DNA from: Siniperca chuatsi
Taxonomy: Eukaryota; Chordata; Actinopteri; Centrarchiformes; Sinipercidae
DNA length: 64,000 bases
Direction of reading: 5' to 3'
Assembly: GCF_020085105.1 (NCBI RefSeq)
Contig: NC_058062.1
Span: 4,862,945-4,926,944 of the forward strand
The notes under the pieces were generated by a model. That model was not told where the DNA came from. It ran no database searches and was given only the letters and a program-made list of their open reading frames with translations. The stretch's first letter is position 1; every line of letters starts with the position of its first letter. A program made the position numbers and the translations under genes. Of this stretch, positions 25,288 through 37,324 are shown piece by piece.

Positions 25288-26236
25288 GGTCCCTCTGCCT
25301 GGCAGGCTACAGGTTCAATTATCTTAATTTTCCTCCTCTCAGTTTAGACAGATATTAAACACACCGTGGAGTATCACTGGGCGCTTCCAGTGAAATACTA
25401 AGAAATTAAATAACATGTCCTTTCGCTTTAAATTGTTAGCTTGTTTGCTCAACTGGTGAATGTGTGTTCGTAATGAGTCAATTCATATTTTTTCAAAGTT
25501 TCCGCAAAAATAACATTGTGGTGTGGTCAGAAAACTACAGATACCGTGAAAAAGGAAAGTTGTACCACCTGACGCCGAACTCGCTGACGGGAAATGGAGT
25601 TCCAACAGCTTCGGTCCACTCCCTAAAAACAGGCCTACATCGTGAGAAGGCCGAACAAACGTTATTCTACGTAATGGACGTTTATTTGCTCAGTGTAACA
25701 CATTTTTGCACATCAAATGACGAATTAAAGCTCTACTTGATCAATGTTTTGTTACCACTGGCCGAATAATTTTTGTGAAACAAAATCCAATCGTCTGTGT
25801 TAGCCGCTAACGCCATCTTTAGCCAAACAACAAAACAGGGGCGGTTGAGGGAGGGAGCAGGGACTGAAGAGGTGGGTCGGTAAGATATATGCTGGGACTT
25901 GTAGTTCAAATTTCGCTGGCCTTCACTTCCTCTAGTGCAGTTTCCCTCTTAAAAAAACTACATTCCCCTTGAGAGTAAAAAATGTAGCTTGCATTAAATA
26001 AGTCGCAGCGTTTAGGGATTGTAGTTTAGTTGGTACACCAGAAAACTCAAAAGCCCATTGGTACTAACCAAGACGGACTACACTTCCCGAGCTGTCAAGT
26101 GACGTTGTTATAATCATCGTTTTACTCGATGCGAGAAAATGCATCGGTGCCTCGGAGAGGTTGTTAAATTCCACGATAGATACACCGCTAATTTAATAAA
26201 AGCCAACTTTGACTGTAATTGTAATGTTTTAACAAC
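25288..26236. promoter_or_regulatory. Shared upstream region between armc5 (-) and the trihelix gene (+)
   Basis: The start codons of two divergent genes are 949 bp apart, with no other gene between. The sequence has elevated CpG near 25550-25620 and 26090-26160. No TATA box was obvious for either gene, which would suit a housekeeping bidirectional promoter, but the transcript starts are not known. Confidence 0.45.
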
Positions 26237-27225
26237 ATGGAGGTAATCGAGACAATTGTTATACAAAGTAGTGAAGTGGAAGGAAAGGAAACGGTCGTGT
26301 CCAGTGTGGACACCGATAAAACCAAAGCAGGTTAGTACACGCAGCCTGAAGTTAAACAGGTTTCATTCTGTCATCGCATGAAGCGCGGAGGGCCTGATGA
26401 GTGCGCAGTTTCTGCCTATCGCAGCGACTTTGGTCGTAATTCATACAATGTGAGTTACGTTAATGAGAATTGTATGTCGTCTGGTAACTTATGACTTCGT
26501 GTTTCAATCAGACAAGCTGTGTCACATAAGATTAATAAACATTAAAAACAGGCAAGAGGTTCAGAGCAAGGTCATAATTTATCAACCAATGTCATGATAC
26601 ACCTTTGTTTTCTTCTGTAGAATTTATATGGACTCTGCAGGCTACATGGCACCTTGTCAACACTCGACTTGAAATGGACCAGGCTTTTGACCAGCCAGTA
26701 TGCAAGAAAAAGAAACTTTGGGAGATGGTGGCGGAGAAAGTGAATGCCAAACTGAGGGAGTCAGAGGTCACTGATGTCACCGTGAAGGCCTACGAGTGTG
26801 ACCTCAAGTGGAGAAACATGCTGGCCACCTACAGGAAGAATGCTGAGAGGGCCAAGAGGCTTGGGGCGGCCAGCGTCCACTGGGAGTTCTTCAAGGCCAT
26901 GCACGAGGTTCTGGGTAAGAGCAGGGAGGAGATCGAAGCCCAGCGGAGGGCCAAGCTCAGTGGGACGAGAGTGGGCAAGGCCATAGCCAACAAGAGGTTT
27001 ACCCCTATTCTCCCTACACCTCCTGCAACGGCTGCTCCCTGCTCTGCCCGGCCTCCACAGGACGTCCTACAGCTGTACATGGAGCTGCAAGAGAGGAAGA
27101 TGAACATGTGGGCCCAGCAGAAAGCCCTGGAGGAGAGGAAGATAGAGGCCATTAACAACCTGGCCCAGGCCATCTCCAGCCTGGCTCAGAAGAACAGCAC
27201 AGAGATGTTAAAGGATGGACATTAG
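26237..27225 (+). CDS. Myb/SANT-like (trihelix) DNA-binding protein
   Basis: Two coding exons, 26237-26330 and 26621-27225, give 232 residues. Exon 1 encodes an acidic leader (MEVIETIVIQSSEVEGKE). Exon 2 starts with the trihelix domain at about residues 32-125. The helix-1 Trp is in FIWTLQATWHLV, helix 2 is KKLWEMVAEKV and helix 3 is CDLKWRNMLATYRKNAERAK. This resembles Myb_DNA-bind_4 domains of vertebrate MSANTD- and ZSCAN20-type proteins. The C-terminus is a predicted coiled coil rich in Glu, Gln and Lys (about residues 175-232). Poly(A) signals lie at about 27985-28005. Proteins of this class serve as the DNA-binding partner of the nuclease in Harbinger transposons, and a Harbinger-derived nuclease gene ends 1.9 kb downstream on the other strand. 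I do not recognise a named gene. A nuclear role in DNA binding is inferred. Confidence 0.85.
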
Positions 27226-29108
27226 GCTAGAAGAGACGGGAAGTGGATCTGAACTTCCCCGTGTGGTGTTTGCTCTTACCAAAAACTTTTATGATACTGC
27301 ACGAGGAAAACTCTTCGAGTGTGTTTTCAGTATGCACATTTGTACTGTTACAGTTTTAAGAATAGTTTGGCCAGTCTGTATTCTGTAGCGCTGAACAGCA
27401 GAAAGAGAGAATTTCAGAATGAATGAAAATACAGCAGTTCAGGAAACGGGACATATATACGAGACACAGACTGACATATCATACCCTGGGCAACTCTTGT
27501 TTGTACTGCAAGCAGATTACATGTCCTTTTCTGCTGATGTCCCTTTGGGTGTAATCATCACTTATTTTTATACCATAAGAGAGGAGTGAATTATGGTTGG
27601 CTGATGTTGGAGAGTAAGAAAAACAAAAATATTACTCACAAATAAGATTAATGCAGGCATTCCTATCATCACTACACCAGTTATATTGATATCATATGTC
27701 AACAACCTATGCAAGAGTACAAGATGATATTTTTCATGTGGGCCCCATTAACCGATAAAATGAAGTATTCATGAACAAGCTAACAGAAATGATCAATGAT
27801 TATTGTCATTGCTCAAGAGAAGTCACATTTTTCAGTGAAAACAATACACATATTTATACTGATAATTATTATTCTTAAGCAGTTTCACTAACAGTATTCA
27901 TAGACACACTTGTACTCTTAATGTATTAATAATATGCACTATGTTATCAGACAGTATGAACAACTTCACCATGTAATGTGTTCCAATAAACAGTCCTGCA
28001 ATAAATACTACCTTTGTGAATGTTTTGTTCACCTCTGGTTACACATTTGGCGGTGGACAAAGAATTAGAAACACTGCCATCTCTCTTGACTGTTTCATTG
28101 TCAAAGTTTTACCGGACATATTGTTAAGGTATCGTGTCTACCTTGACGCTGGAGCCTGGCAGAGCCAGAATTATGAACGCTCACTGCCCCACAGTGGGGA
28201 ACTGCAAACACTACATTTTTTTGCTGCTTTTTTAATATCAGTATAATCAATATTAATATCTATGTACAACTCATTATTAGTGTGATTATTACAGATAACG
28301 ACAGTAACATAAGTAGTGCCGATAACGGTATTAACAGACAGTTGTTTAAAATAGTTTTTCTTTGGTCTGGAGATTAACCTGGCAATGTTCATACAGTCAT
28401 CACTCTCAAAATAAATATGAGTGATCAAACTGAATACAGAAAAGATGTATATTCTTTATTCATTGCCCAATGATTTACTTCATTTGTCCTTTTCTGTCAA
28501 ACCGTCACATGTTCCTTTTGGCCCTCCACAGTTTCTAAGAGCCTGGATGGAAATCTCACTTGACATAAATCATTACTCTTTTCAGTGGATGTTATTTATG
28601 TTCCTTACCAGTATGCTGCTATTTACAGGTTTTATTGGCTGTGACATGTACTTCCACTCTGATGAAGAGGAACACTGGAAATACACTAGCATATACATTT
28701 CTGATTAACGATAGTGTAAGTCTAATTCCAGAATAAAGCTTATGTCCATGTCAGAAAAAAACAGTCAATAAGTCTATTTTGTGTGTTTATTTTTATTTTC
28801 TATGTGTAAAATGTAAAACAGGAGGAGAAACTGTTCTAGAAAAATGCAAACTCTTCCTCCAATATCATCATTTGTCATCCCCATTATGGTAAACAACAGT
28901 AATAACTATGCATTACCCAGCTTTACTGTGAAAAACTGTTAATTCACACTGTAAATGCTTTAACAGCAAACCTATCCCTGTTTTCTGATAGTATTAATGA
29001 GTGTTATGTGTGCAGACAGACCCAGATAGTAGAGATTCTGTTCAAATAAACCTTTATATTACAGAACTGTTCATTTACATCTATGAGCAGAAGTTTTCCA
29101 ACATCACA
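27226..29108. other. 3' flanks between two convergent genes
   Basis: Holds the 3'UTR of the trihelix gene to about 28.0 kb, with AATAAA at 27985, and presumably the 3'UTR of the Harbinger-derived gene from the right. No terminal inverted repeats of a Harbinger element were seen here. The open frames at 28016-28708 lack domain content. Confidence 0.45.
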
Positions 29109-31192
29109 TCATGTGCTTCCAGAACAAAAGTTTTTAAACAACAAATCTGAGATGGCGTCACGTCTGTGTACACCCTCGTCATCTACCTCGCCCTCTCGGG
29201 TTATGGCTTCCTCTTTCTCAACTTCTCCTTGAAGCACTTGCCCCATGTCTGAAAACACATTGTGCAACACACAGGCAGTCAGCACAACAGCTCTGGCTCG
29301 ATCATAGTTTCCAATATCCAGATACCTGAGCCTTTGAAATCTGGCTCTCAGGTTGGCCAGAGCCTGATCCAGGATGTGAAAATGCTCCTCCAGCGTCTTG
29401 TTGAAGAGCTCCTCTCTTGGTCCATGACTTCCTGGGTATGGAGTTAAAATCTGAGCAGTGAGCGGGTAGCCGGCTCTGGCCACCAGGCAGGAGCCAGAGG
29501 GCATCAGTTCAGGATGCTGTTTGAGTTTGTCTCTCAGAGCGCTGCCTCTGTCCACGTCTGATCCTTTACTGATCCTGCAGTGTAGGAACCGGCCCTTATG
29601 GTCGCATATGAGCTGAAGGTTTAGCCAGGAGTCGGGATGGGCCTCCTTCTTCATCCTCTTCACCTCAGGCACTGTGCTCTCCACATCATGTTTACCTATT
29701 GGCAGGCGGATAGGGATGCGGGTGTGTCCCAACACTCCCAGGACCCGAGGGACACCTTGATGCTGCTCCTCCTGCTCCTTCACTGCACTGGAGAGCGGGA
29801 AAAGGGCCTCTACAGCCTCACTGCCTGAGGAATATAGAGGAAATACCCCCACCATAAGCATTTTCAAGCATTTTTTTTTTACACTCAAATCAATGATAAC
29901 ATTGCACTGATCATCCAACAAATCAACCCACCGACTGGCCATCTGATGAGCGTCTCTTCCAGCATGTTGATGTGCTCACAGAAAGAAAAGAAGATCCTGT
30001 GGATGTTTCCTTTCTCCAAGTGGAAGCGTCGGGACACAGAGCGGTAGCTGACGCGCTCAGAGAGCAGAGTGAGGGACAGCAGGACAGTGTGGGACAGGGA
30101 TAAGCGAGCCCGTCCAGCCATTCGAGCCCTGGATTTGGAGCTTTGAAGCAGGTCTGCGATGTGCTGATGAGAGGGGGGACAATGATGTTACAGTAGCCAA
30201 CATCAGTCAGTCAGGAGATTCAACAGGTATTTCATGTGAAATTGATCGTAATCGTATCACAATGTGATCATAACCATGGTGAAAATAGTGACAAATGATG
30301 ACTCTCAAAGAGTGTATCTCACAGGTCTGACAGCAGAAAAAAATATTTATCATATTTATCTAAAAATATTATTATTGGTTGGATTATTTATTCAGAACAA
30401 GGAACAGCTAGCGAACATTGGCCGAATGCAGAAAATGTTAACATTTGGTCTGAAGTGGAACAAAAAAGGGAATTTATGTAAGTTGATGAAATGTGTATGT
30501 ACGTGTTTATGTATGTGCAGGTATTTGTATATGTATATACTGCAGGTACCACAGGTCTAACCTTGGGAGGGATTTTGTTTTCTGCCTGTATGTGTATTCA
30601 TTGTGTTTAAACTCTCCCCCCTTTCACAGTCATTCTTAAAATGTCGTTGCTATGGGTTAAGTGAAAATTGTTGCCTTGGGTTTGAGATTATTTCACTTAT
30701 TTCAAGCGCAGTTTCACTTGGCAAAATAAGGTGAATATATCAGTACAAAGAAAAACACTCGTGAATAAGTGTTTATGTGCACTGCGGATAAGTCTATATC
30801 TTACCCTTCTTAAACTTATTTTAAGAAGGGTAACAGTCTCAGGTAACAGTTAGTAGACCAGATCACAAGAGACACCTGACTGATACCTTGACTGCAGCAG
30901 TGTCTACAGGATCCTTCGGTCCTCGGGGATCTGGTGAGTCCTCCACTGGGGGACTGGATGTTCTCGTCTGTAAAACTTGGGGCTGCACATTATCTTGACT
31001 CTGCATTAACTGTACGTATATAGCAGGAGGAGGCTGAGTTTTGAGTTTTGCTATCAGGTCAGCCTCCAAGATCTCCTCCACCGACTGGTCCAGCCGCTGC
31101 TCCAGCTCGCCCGAAGACAGCGGCTGCCAGTCCCGTTCCACCATGTCCAGCACGGCTCTGCCCGCCGATAAAACATACTCACTGACGTCCAT
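29109..31192 (-). CDS. Harbinger (PIF) transposase-derived protein, HARBI1-like, catalytic residues lost
   Basis: Three coding exons, 31192..30887, 30163..29932 and 29824..29109, keep one frame and give 417 residues. Residues 1-102 form a unique acidic leader (MDVSEYVLSAGRAVLDMVER) that I do not recognise. Exon 2 carries the helix-turn-helix found upstream of Harbinger nucleases (VSYRSVSRRFHLEKGNIHRI). Exon 3 carries the DDE_Tnp_4-type core, with the family landmarks GVPRVLGVLGHTRIPI, DSWLNLQLICDHKGRFL, AGYPLTAQILTPYP and the end helix AVVLTACVLHNVF. Against HARBI1 and active Harbinger nucleases, the three catalytic acidic positions read Gly212, Arg296 and Asp332. The first two are non-acidic and the third is a Glu-to-Asp change. 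The frame is open throughout, so this looks like a domesticated host gene with no nuclease activity. It may still bind DNA or a Myb-like partner, as HARBI1 does with NAIF1. Confidence 0.87.
30801..30833. other. Perfect 14-bp hairpin in intron 1 of the Harbinger-derived gene
   Basis: Arms 30801-30814 (ttacccttcttaaa) and 30820-30833 are exact reverse complements around a 5-base loop. No function is evident. Confidence 0.5.
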
Positions 31193-31474
31193 TTGTCTTG
31201 GTGATCGATAGTCTATGTTCGCATACCAGACGGCATAATTTCTCCATACATTGAGCAGTTAATCAAGTTATTTGTAGCTGCATAGACTGGAATCGCGTAT
31301 TATCGTTGCTAGCAAAATGCTCAGCTAGCCTGCTAGCTAACGTACGCTGCCTTCAAGTGCTGTCGGAAAGATCGCACGAGCAACAAGCACAACTTGTGTC
31401 AACATTTGCAAAGTGGTAACATTTTATTTTACGTACGTTAAAGAATCCGTTTTCCACTTTATAAATATTGAGGT
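31193..31474. promoter_or_regulatory. Upstream region of the Harbinger-derived gene
   Basis: Sequence preceding the start codon at 31192 on the minus strand, with several CpG dinucleotides and short gctagc repeats near 31310-31340. No TATA box was found. Promoter assignment is by position only. Confidence 0.3.
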
Positions 31475-31760
31475 TGGAGCTGAAACATTTCGTCGATTAA
31501 TCAATTATTCGACCGACAGAAAATTAATAATTTATCAAGCAAAAATGCCAAACACCCTCTGGTTTCAGCCTCTCAAATTCGAGGATGTGATGCTTCTGTG
31601 TTTTACATGATTGTAAATTTAATACCGTTTGGTTTTGAAATGTTGGTCAGACAAAATAAGCAATTTGAAAACGTCGACTTGGGTTCTGGGATATTGTGAT
31701 GGGCATTTATTACCATTTTATTGGCCAAACTCTTAATTGAGTGAGAAAACAATTAACAAA
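31475..31760. mobile_element. MITE-like element, AGAGCTGCAA family, degenerate copy
   Basis: Starts ggagctgaaacatttcgtcg, followed by attaatcaattattcgaccg. It shares the central block about a question of phase tcgacttgggttctgggata with the 3651-3988 element. The right terminus is eroded. Confidence 0.55.
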
Positions 31761-33518
31761 ATAATCTTTAATTAATATATTTAGTTGTTGTCCTAATTGA
31801 GTTACTTTCTTTGCACATATTGCTGACTATTTTTTCTAGTTCTCCTAATACAAGCTGATACATACTAGCACAACACAACCACAAATGTAAAGGTCACCCT
31901 AGTGATAGTACAAGCCACCCCATGTGATTGTGCAGGTATGTATCCATTTTTAAAAAGATCTCAAATGGCAGTCATTGCCCCTCATCAGTCTGCCATTACC
32001 TTCTGTACTAGCTTATGTTCTTGTATGACTCTTAAATTAACACAAAACTATACGAGATATCAGCTGCTGTTTATTAATGTAATGCTAAATCAATAATTGA
32101 TTGTATTCCACCAACTGCAGAGTGCACAAAATTCATAATATCTACAAAATCAATATAGTGTTGTAATGTTTACTATAAACTACACAAGTATACAAAAACA
32201 CCACAGTGCACAGGGGTGAAAAACAGTTGTTTTAATGTTAAATCAGTTACAAGTGCAACTTTGATCACGTCCCACTATTTAACAGCCTCAAATTGCAAAT
32301 GCAGTAATGTCATCAATTTCATTCAACACCCCCAGGTCGGAATATACTTTCCTGTTGTAACTAATGGAGGATTTTTGTTTTTAAATTGTAGTTTTCCAGG
32401 TCATGAGACCCAGTGTTATACTTTAATTTGACGTTTTGATGTGCAGAGGAGTTCATTTCTAATTCACCTTTAATTTTAGGAAAACGTGTATTAAGGTATT
32501 AATGGTGTATAATACAACACAAGTTGCAGCATGAACTAAACCCAATTGGGTAGTGGTACTGGGATAATGGAGAGTTATAACTCATTACATGACAAACTAC
32601 CTGTTTAACTTGAAACAGTTTATGTTTACAACTCATCAGTATCTCCAAGATGTCATGAGCTACAAACAAACATTGGAGAGGAAAGTTGGTTAGTCCTCAC
32701 CTTTGTAAGTAAAGTAAAAAAACAAAAAAAACAATTAAAAGTCAATAATCACTATTAATTATCAGTTGCTGCTATGGTTGTCAGTCATTTCATTTTCAAC
32801 ACCAGGTCCACGCCAGCGTTACTTGTGTTGTAGATACCCACAACTTCTTTGAGCAGCTACAGTATGAAAAGTACTACTGATAAGTACCAAGAAATGTTCA
32901 CCTTAATGCCAGATCTTCTGCCAACATGTCAATCTATTTTATTTCTGGTTCATATTGTTCAAAAGTCTTTGAAATACAGATAGTAACTTAGAAATTCACA
33001 AACTCCTAGCTATTGTCGTAACACATATCCAGGCCAAAGACCAAAACAATGTTAAATCCTAGTAATATAGTTTAATAAAGAAACACACAAACATAAAAGC
33101 CTAAAAATGTCACACCTTATCAACTCCCACCTTTAAGCCATCAAAATAGGCAGCAATAACTTTACCCCAAATAAAGACTAGAATGAATTAAATACGAGGT
33201 ACAATTCTTTATGTTCAGCCTTTACCAATCCCATGGATGACTGACAGTGTCGTGACAAGTCCGTCAGGTATCTCTGAAGGGTCTTGTGTGAAATTATCAA
33301 TTTATCTAGCATGCGTTCACCGATTTCAGGACAAATGAACCACTTTGAAGCACCTCCCTTCAAATTTACAACAAGGGGAATCCATGTTTGTAATTGTTTA
33401 TGCCCAGCTGAAGATCTGTTGTCGGCAAGTAAAACTCACCCGCTGAGACATTACTTCCCAAAATTCAACCCCTCCCTCCGACCCCCTGTGCGTCCCTCTT
33501 GTTTACCCGCCCACTCCC
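31761..33518. other. Gene-free stretch downstream of elob
   Basis: AT-rich sequence. The last few hundred bases next to 33519 probably include the elob 3'UTR; ATTAAA and similar hexamers occur on the minus strand but none is clearly the signal. No other gene or repeat is supported. Confidence 0.4.
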
Positions 33519-35893
33519 TCACTGTACAGCCTGCTCGTTGGCTGTGCTGCCCGAGTCCTGGGGCTTCATGACGTCAGGGAGCTCTGGGGGAGTGGAGAAA
33601 GACTCGATCCTCAGCTGCTCAAATGAATCATCTGAGAGAACGACAGAGAGAGAAAGTGAAAAGACAAAGAAAGAATATACATAACACAAAGTAAATCAGA
33701 GCAGAAAAATCAGAGCTACTAACGTTCAAAACAACCTGCTCAGCTCAGACTGAGCTAAGAGTGGCTTGAAATAAAACAAGTGAATGAATGTTGCCACGAC
33801 TCTGAAAATGGTCTAATATGGGGCTGAATGAAAGGGTGAACTACTTACCACTCAGACGGAAAGCTAATCCCACCGTGGCTGGGGCCTGAGGTCGGGCTGT
33901 TTGATTTGTGAAACCACAATTTCCAAGAGTTTGACCATCGTTAAGCATTACGTCATCCTGGGGAAGAACATTTAAAAAAGTAGTGTAGACTCAGCTGTTC
34001 ATTCACTACATTTTTATTTTTCACGTTACACAGTGCACATTATCAGCCTCTCATTAACTTAGTGAACCTAACAAATCAACGTACTTCATCACATTCATGA
34101 AAAATCATATTAGAATCCAATATACAGCAGTCCTGCTCATTGATTTGTAACGTTGCACTCTTAAGTCTAATACAACCAGATATATTAAAGAGATAACTAA
34201 CTCAAACGATATTAGGACTGCAACTAACAATTATTTTTCCAGATTAATCTTGTTGATCGGAGAAAATTCTGGACTGAAAGATGGTAATTTACCTTAAAAA
34301 GCCTCTGATCTTCAGGTGGCCTCTTTAAAATACCTTCCACAATGCGCTTCAGTTCATAGACTGTGGTAGACTCTTTGGCATCTGTGAAGATGGTCGTCTT
34401 GTGACGTCGGATCATTAGAAACACGTCCTGAAATGAGATCAAGTGACAGAGGAAAGAGTGGAAATGAGACACCGATGACTCCCAAGAATATTCACATCAG
34501 AAAAACTTCATTGTTGATGCTCTTTTCTCAAACATGAAGCTGTAAACCCCCGGAGGCACAACTCATTCATGTTGTGGTCTTTTAATCAGGTTCTTCCAAA
34601 GCTAGAAAAACAACCAAGATATGTAAGTAAGATATGCTGCATCTATAACACTCTGTTGTCTATTTCAAACCCATAAGCTCCACTAAGGAATAAAGATAAT
34701 TTAAGTGTAAATTCAAATAATTCATAATCTACCCATTACTGGCCATCTCTATGGTAAAACCTCCAGAAAGTGCCTGTTGCCATCAGCAGATGGAAGCTTT
34801 ATCATTTGCAAATATTGATCAATTGAAGCAAAAGCATAGGGGTAATGTACAACATATTGTGGATGAGTTTTGATCAAAACTCGTACAGTATACTGAGCCA
34901 CCACACAAAAGGATGCTCAAGCAAAGCCCTGACACTGAGTTCTTGATGAATTTCATTGATGCAGTCTGAATATCTGATGATAATGCAGACGAGCAATATG
35001 ACAGATGTAAAGACTCCTTAAACTCGTTATTGGATCAATTTTGGATGCAGATACAGTTTCTTGTTTATGTACTTCAACTGCCTGCACTATCCAGGTTATA
35101 ACTCTAGAGGTTGAGCTGTGTGACAGCAGTTGTGGCGAAGCTGGCAGTAACAGGTTTGGTGTGTTCAACTAGTTGATAAGTCGGGTAAGGTTTATTTAAA
35201 AACCCAGCTCTACACCATAACGCCACACGAAGGCGTTTAAAGACCCACGGTGCGGCAGCTGCTAGCTAGCGTCATGACGAGCTATCTTAGCTGTGGCTAC
35301 TAAGGTTCAATCAACTGTTAGCTGAAGTAGCTACCTCAACAAACTGGGAATGGAAATTATATGCCCCCGAGCTACCATTTACTAAAACACACATTCTGTT
35401 GGAACCTGCCTAATGTTAAAATATCTTCATCGTTAACACCATCCGAGTAATTTAATCAAGATTATAACGTTAGCCGAGCTACAGCAGCAACTGACAACTT
35501 TAGCTAGTTAGCTTCTTTACGGCTAGCTAGCCATTTGATCAAAAGCAAAGTTTGTTGGTTGAGCTGTCACTTATCCAAAACAATGTTAATTTCTATACCC
35601 TTTTGTCTGGACCCTTCACCGCTAACCTTGCGATCGACTTGAGCATTATAATGCAATGTCTCGCTAGCGTGAGCTAGTGTGTTGACGTTAACCAACGTAG
35701 GGGAGCTAACGTTAACCCACGATAGCAAGGGTTAGCTAAACAAAGGCATCAGCTTTTGGATGATCGCTTTTTGTGACAAGCTTGGTTCAGATACTGACAG
35801 CACACATGTTAACGCTCAGGGAAAGACTTGATGACTAACTAAAGTAAGGTTTAGTCAACATGTTAAGCTGTATCTGTTTTCCTCACTCACCAT
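33519..35893 (-). CDS. elob: Elongin B (with an apparent one-base frameshift in exon 3)
   Basis: Elongin B is a ubiquitin-like protein that pairs with elongin C. Together they link BC-box receptors such as VHL and SOCS proteins to CUL2 or CUL5 ligases, and they form part of the elongin elongation factor. Exons on the minus strand are 35893..35891 (the ATG alone), 34427..34293, 33958..33849 and 33631..33519. Exon 2 encodes [20 protein letters not shown] and onward, almost identical to human. Exon 3 runs [19 protein letters not shown] in frame. The expected [15 protein letters not shown] then continues only in the next frame, because a run of four T at 33900-33903 (AAAA on the coding strand) is one base longer than the family expects. 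Exon 4 ([15 protein letters not shown] to stop) also needs the shifted frame. Without the extra base the product would be 119 residues, against 118 in human. Such strict conservation on both sides points to a homopolymer sequencing error rather than a dead gene. Confidence 0.9.
34214..34264. mobile_element. Fragment of the AGAGCTGCAA MITE-like family
   Basis: Reads aggactgcaactaacaatta followed by ttccagattaatcttgttga. Only one terminus remains. Lies in elob intron 2, just after exon 2 on the minus strand. Confidence 0.5.
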
Positions 35894-37324
35894 TTCTTGC
35901 GGTTGATCTCGCACAGAAAAAAAAGCACCTCCACTGCACAGCGACAACTGTGAGCTCACAGCAGCACCAAGACAGCCACAGCTGCAACTCCAAGATCAAC
36001 CAGCAGGTGGCGCACCTGAACTTCCTTCTTCTTTTAATGGCGAATTGCAACCGGGTGGAGCCATGGGCGGAGCATTATCGCCACCAACTGTAGAATTTGC
36101 ATATTTAGGACAAACAAAGATGACAGGAGTATTTAGGAGGATTTATTTGGTTCAGTATGTTCCAGTCTAATCCTACTTTTTAAACACTCTTCTTTCCTAC
36201 TTTTCTCAAGTAATCATCCCACTCCTACATCTGAATCCCATGTTTGAATCTGAAATTCACAAATTAGGGGACCTAAGTGGGTTACACAGTTGTAAGTTGC
36301 AGCTCAATACTCCATCACCATTCAACAAAAAATGTATTTTGGTTTCTCATGGAGCTTCGTCCCTTTGTACAGTTCTGTAGGATCAAAGCCCTTTTAACAG
36401 CACTGAACAGAGCCTCTACATCAGACCAACTATAAACCTTCATGTCTTCCTCCCTGGTGAAACAAACAGGTGTTTCTTTTCACTGGCTGCTTCTTTTATG
36501 TGGCAGGACTTATTTCCTTCCTCTCAGCCTGATAGCAGCTGTCACCACAGTGAGTGGGACAGCTGAACTGACAGCAGCCAAGACATACAAATCAAGCCAG
36601 GTACCACGAGCTGTGTAAGATCAGGGTTTGTTTTTTCTGTTAGGGTGTTTATGACGTGGCTTGGTTGGCTGATCAGCGGTTGCTACAAAAAATGTGATAC
36701 AGAAAAAGGTTTAAAAAAAAAAAAAAAAAAAAACCTAAAACCTTACACACATACGCAGACACACTTGTCATACTATTTTTAAATTGTTGGGGTTTTTTAA
36801 TCGTTTGATGCATTGTAGAAAACTTGTCGCCTGACACAAGCTCCTGAAACTCTGCTGTTGTTCTGTTTGACGCATTTTGTATGAAAGATTTCAAATAACT
36901 GTAGTAGTTTTTACCACAAGACTGTAATCTGTAAACAAAGCGGCTCCAGCTTGTCTTTGCATAACTTGAAATTGCCTTTGCAAATGCAACTCAGGCATAA
37001 CAGATAGTATTTACAAATGATCGCATCTAACGTGTTAACGCATTAAAATAGTTCAAAACAAGTCATGGTGCTGACAATATGTACTGCTGACAAATTACTT
37101 CATTTTGAAAGCACATTGATTATGCAGGAGTATTTTTGTAGTCTCATTTTGCATATTGCATGCGTAATCAATGCAATTCTTATTTAAAGCGTGTTTATTG
37201 ACGTCTTACATTTTATAGGGATAAAACAATAACAAACAATCAGGCACAGCAGCCTTAAATTTGCCAACTCAAACTTTCTAAACTGTTGGCCATGTTGGAC
37301 TGTAAAAGACCTCTATTTAGTTTG
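35894..37324. other. Upstream of elob and 3' flank of the integrase-derived gene
   Basis: Includes the elob 5'UTR and promoter next to 35894. Also holds an A run near 36713-36733. A minus-strand AATAAA (plus-strand tttatt near 37341) may end the integrase-derived transcript. No further gene is supported between 36.1 and 37.3 kb. Confidence 0.4.

Noticed and set aside
26829-27173. Minus-strand open frame of 114 codons opposite the trihelix gene
   Set aside because: It is antisense to the conserved trihelix coding exon and has no domain or splice context of its own.
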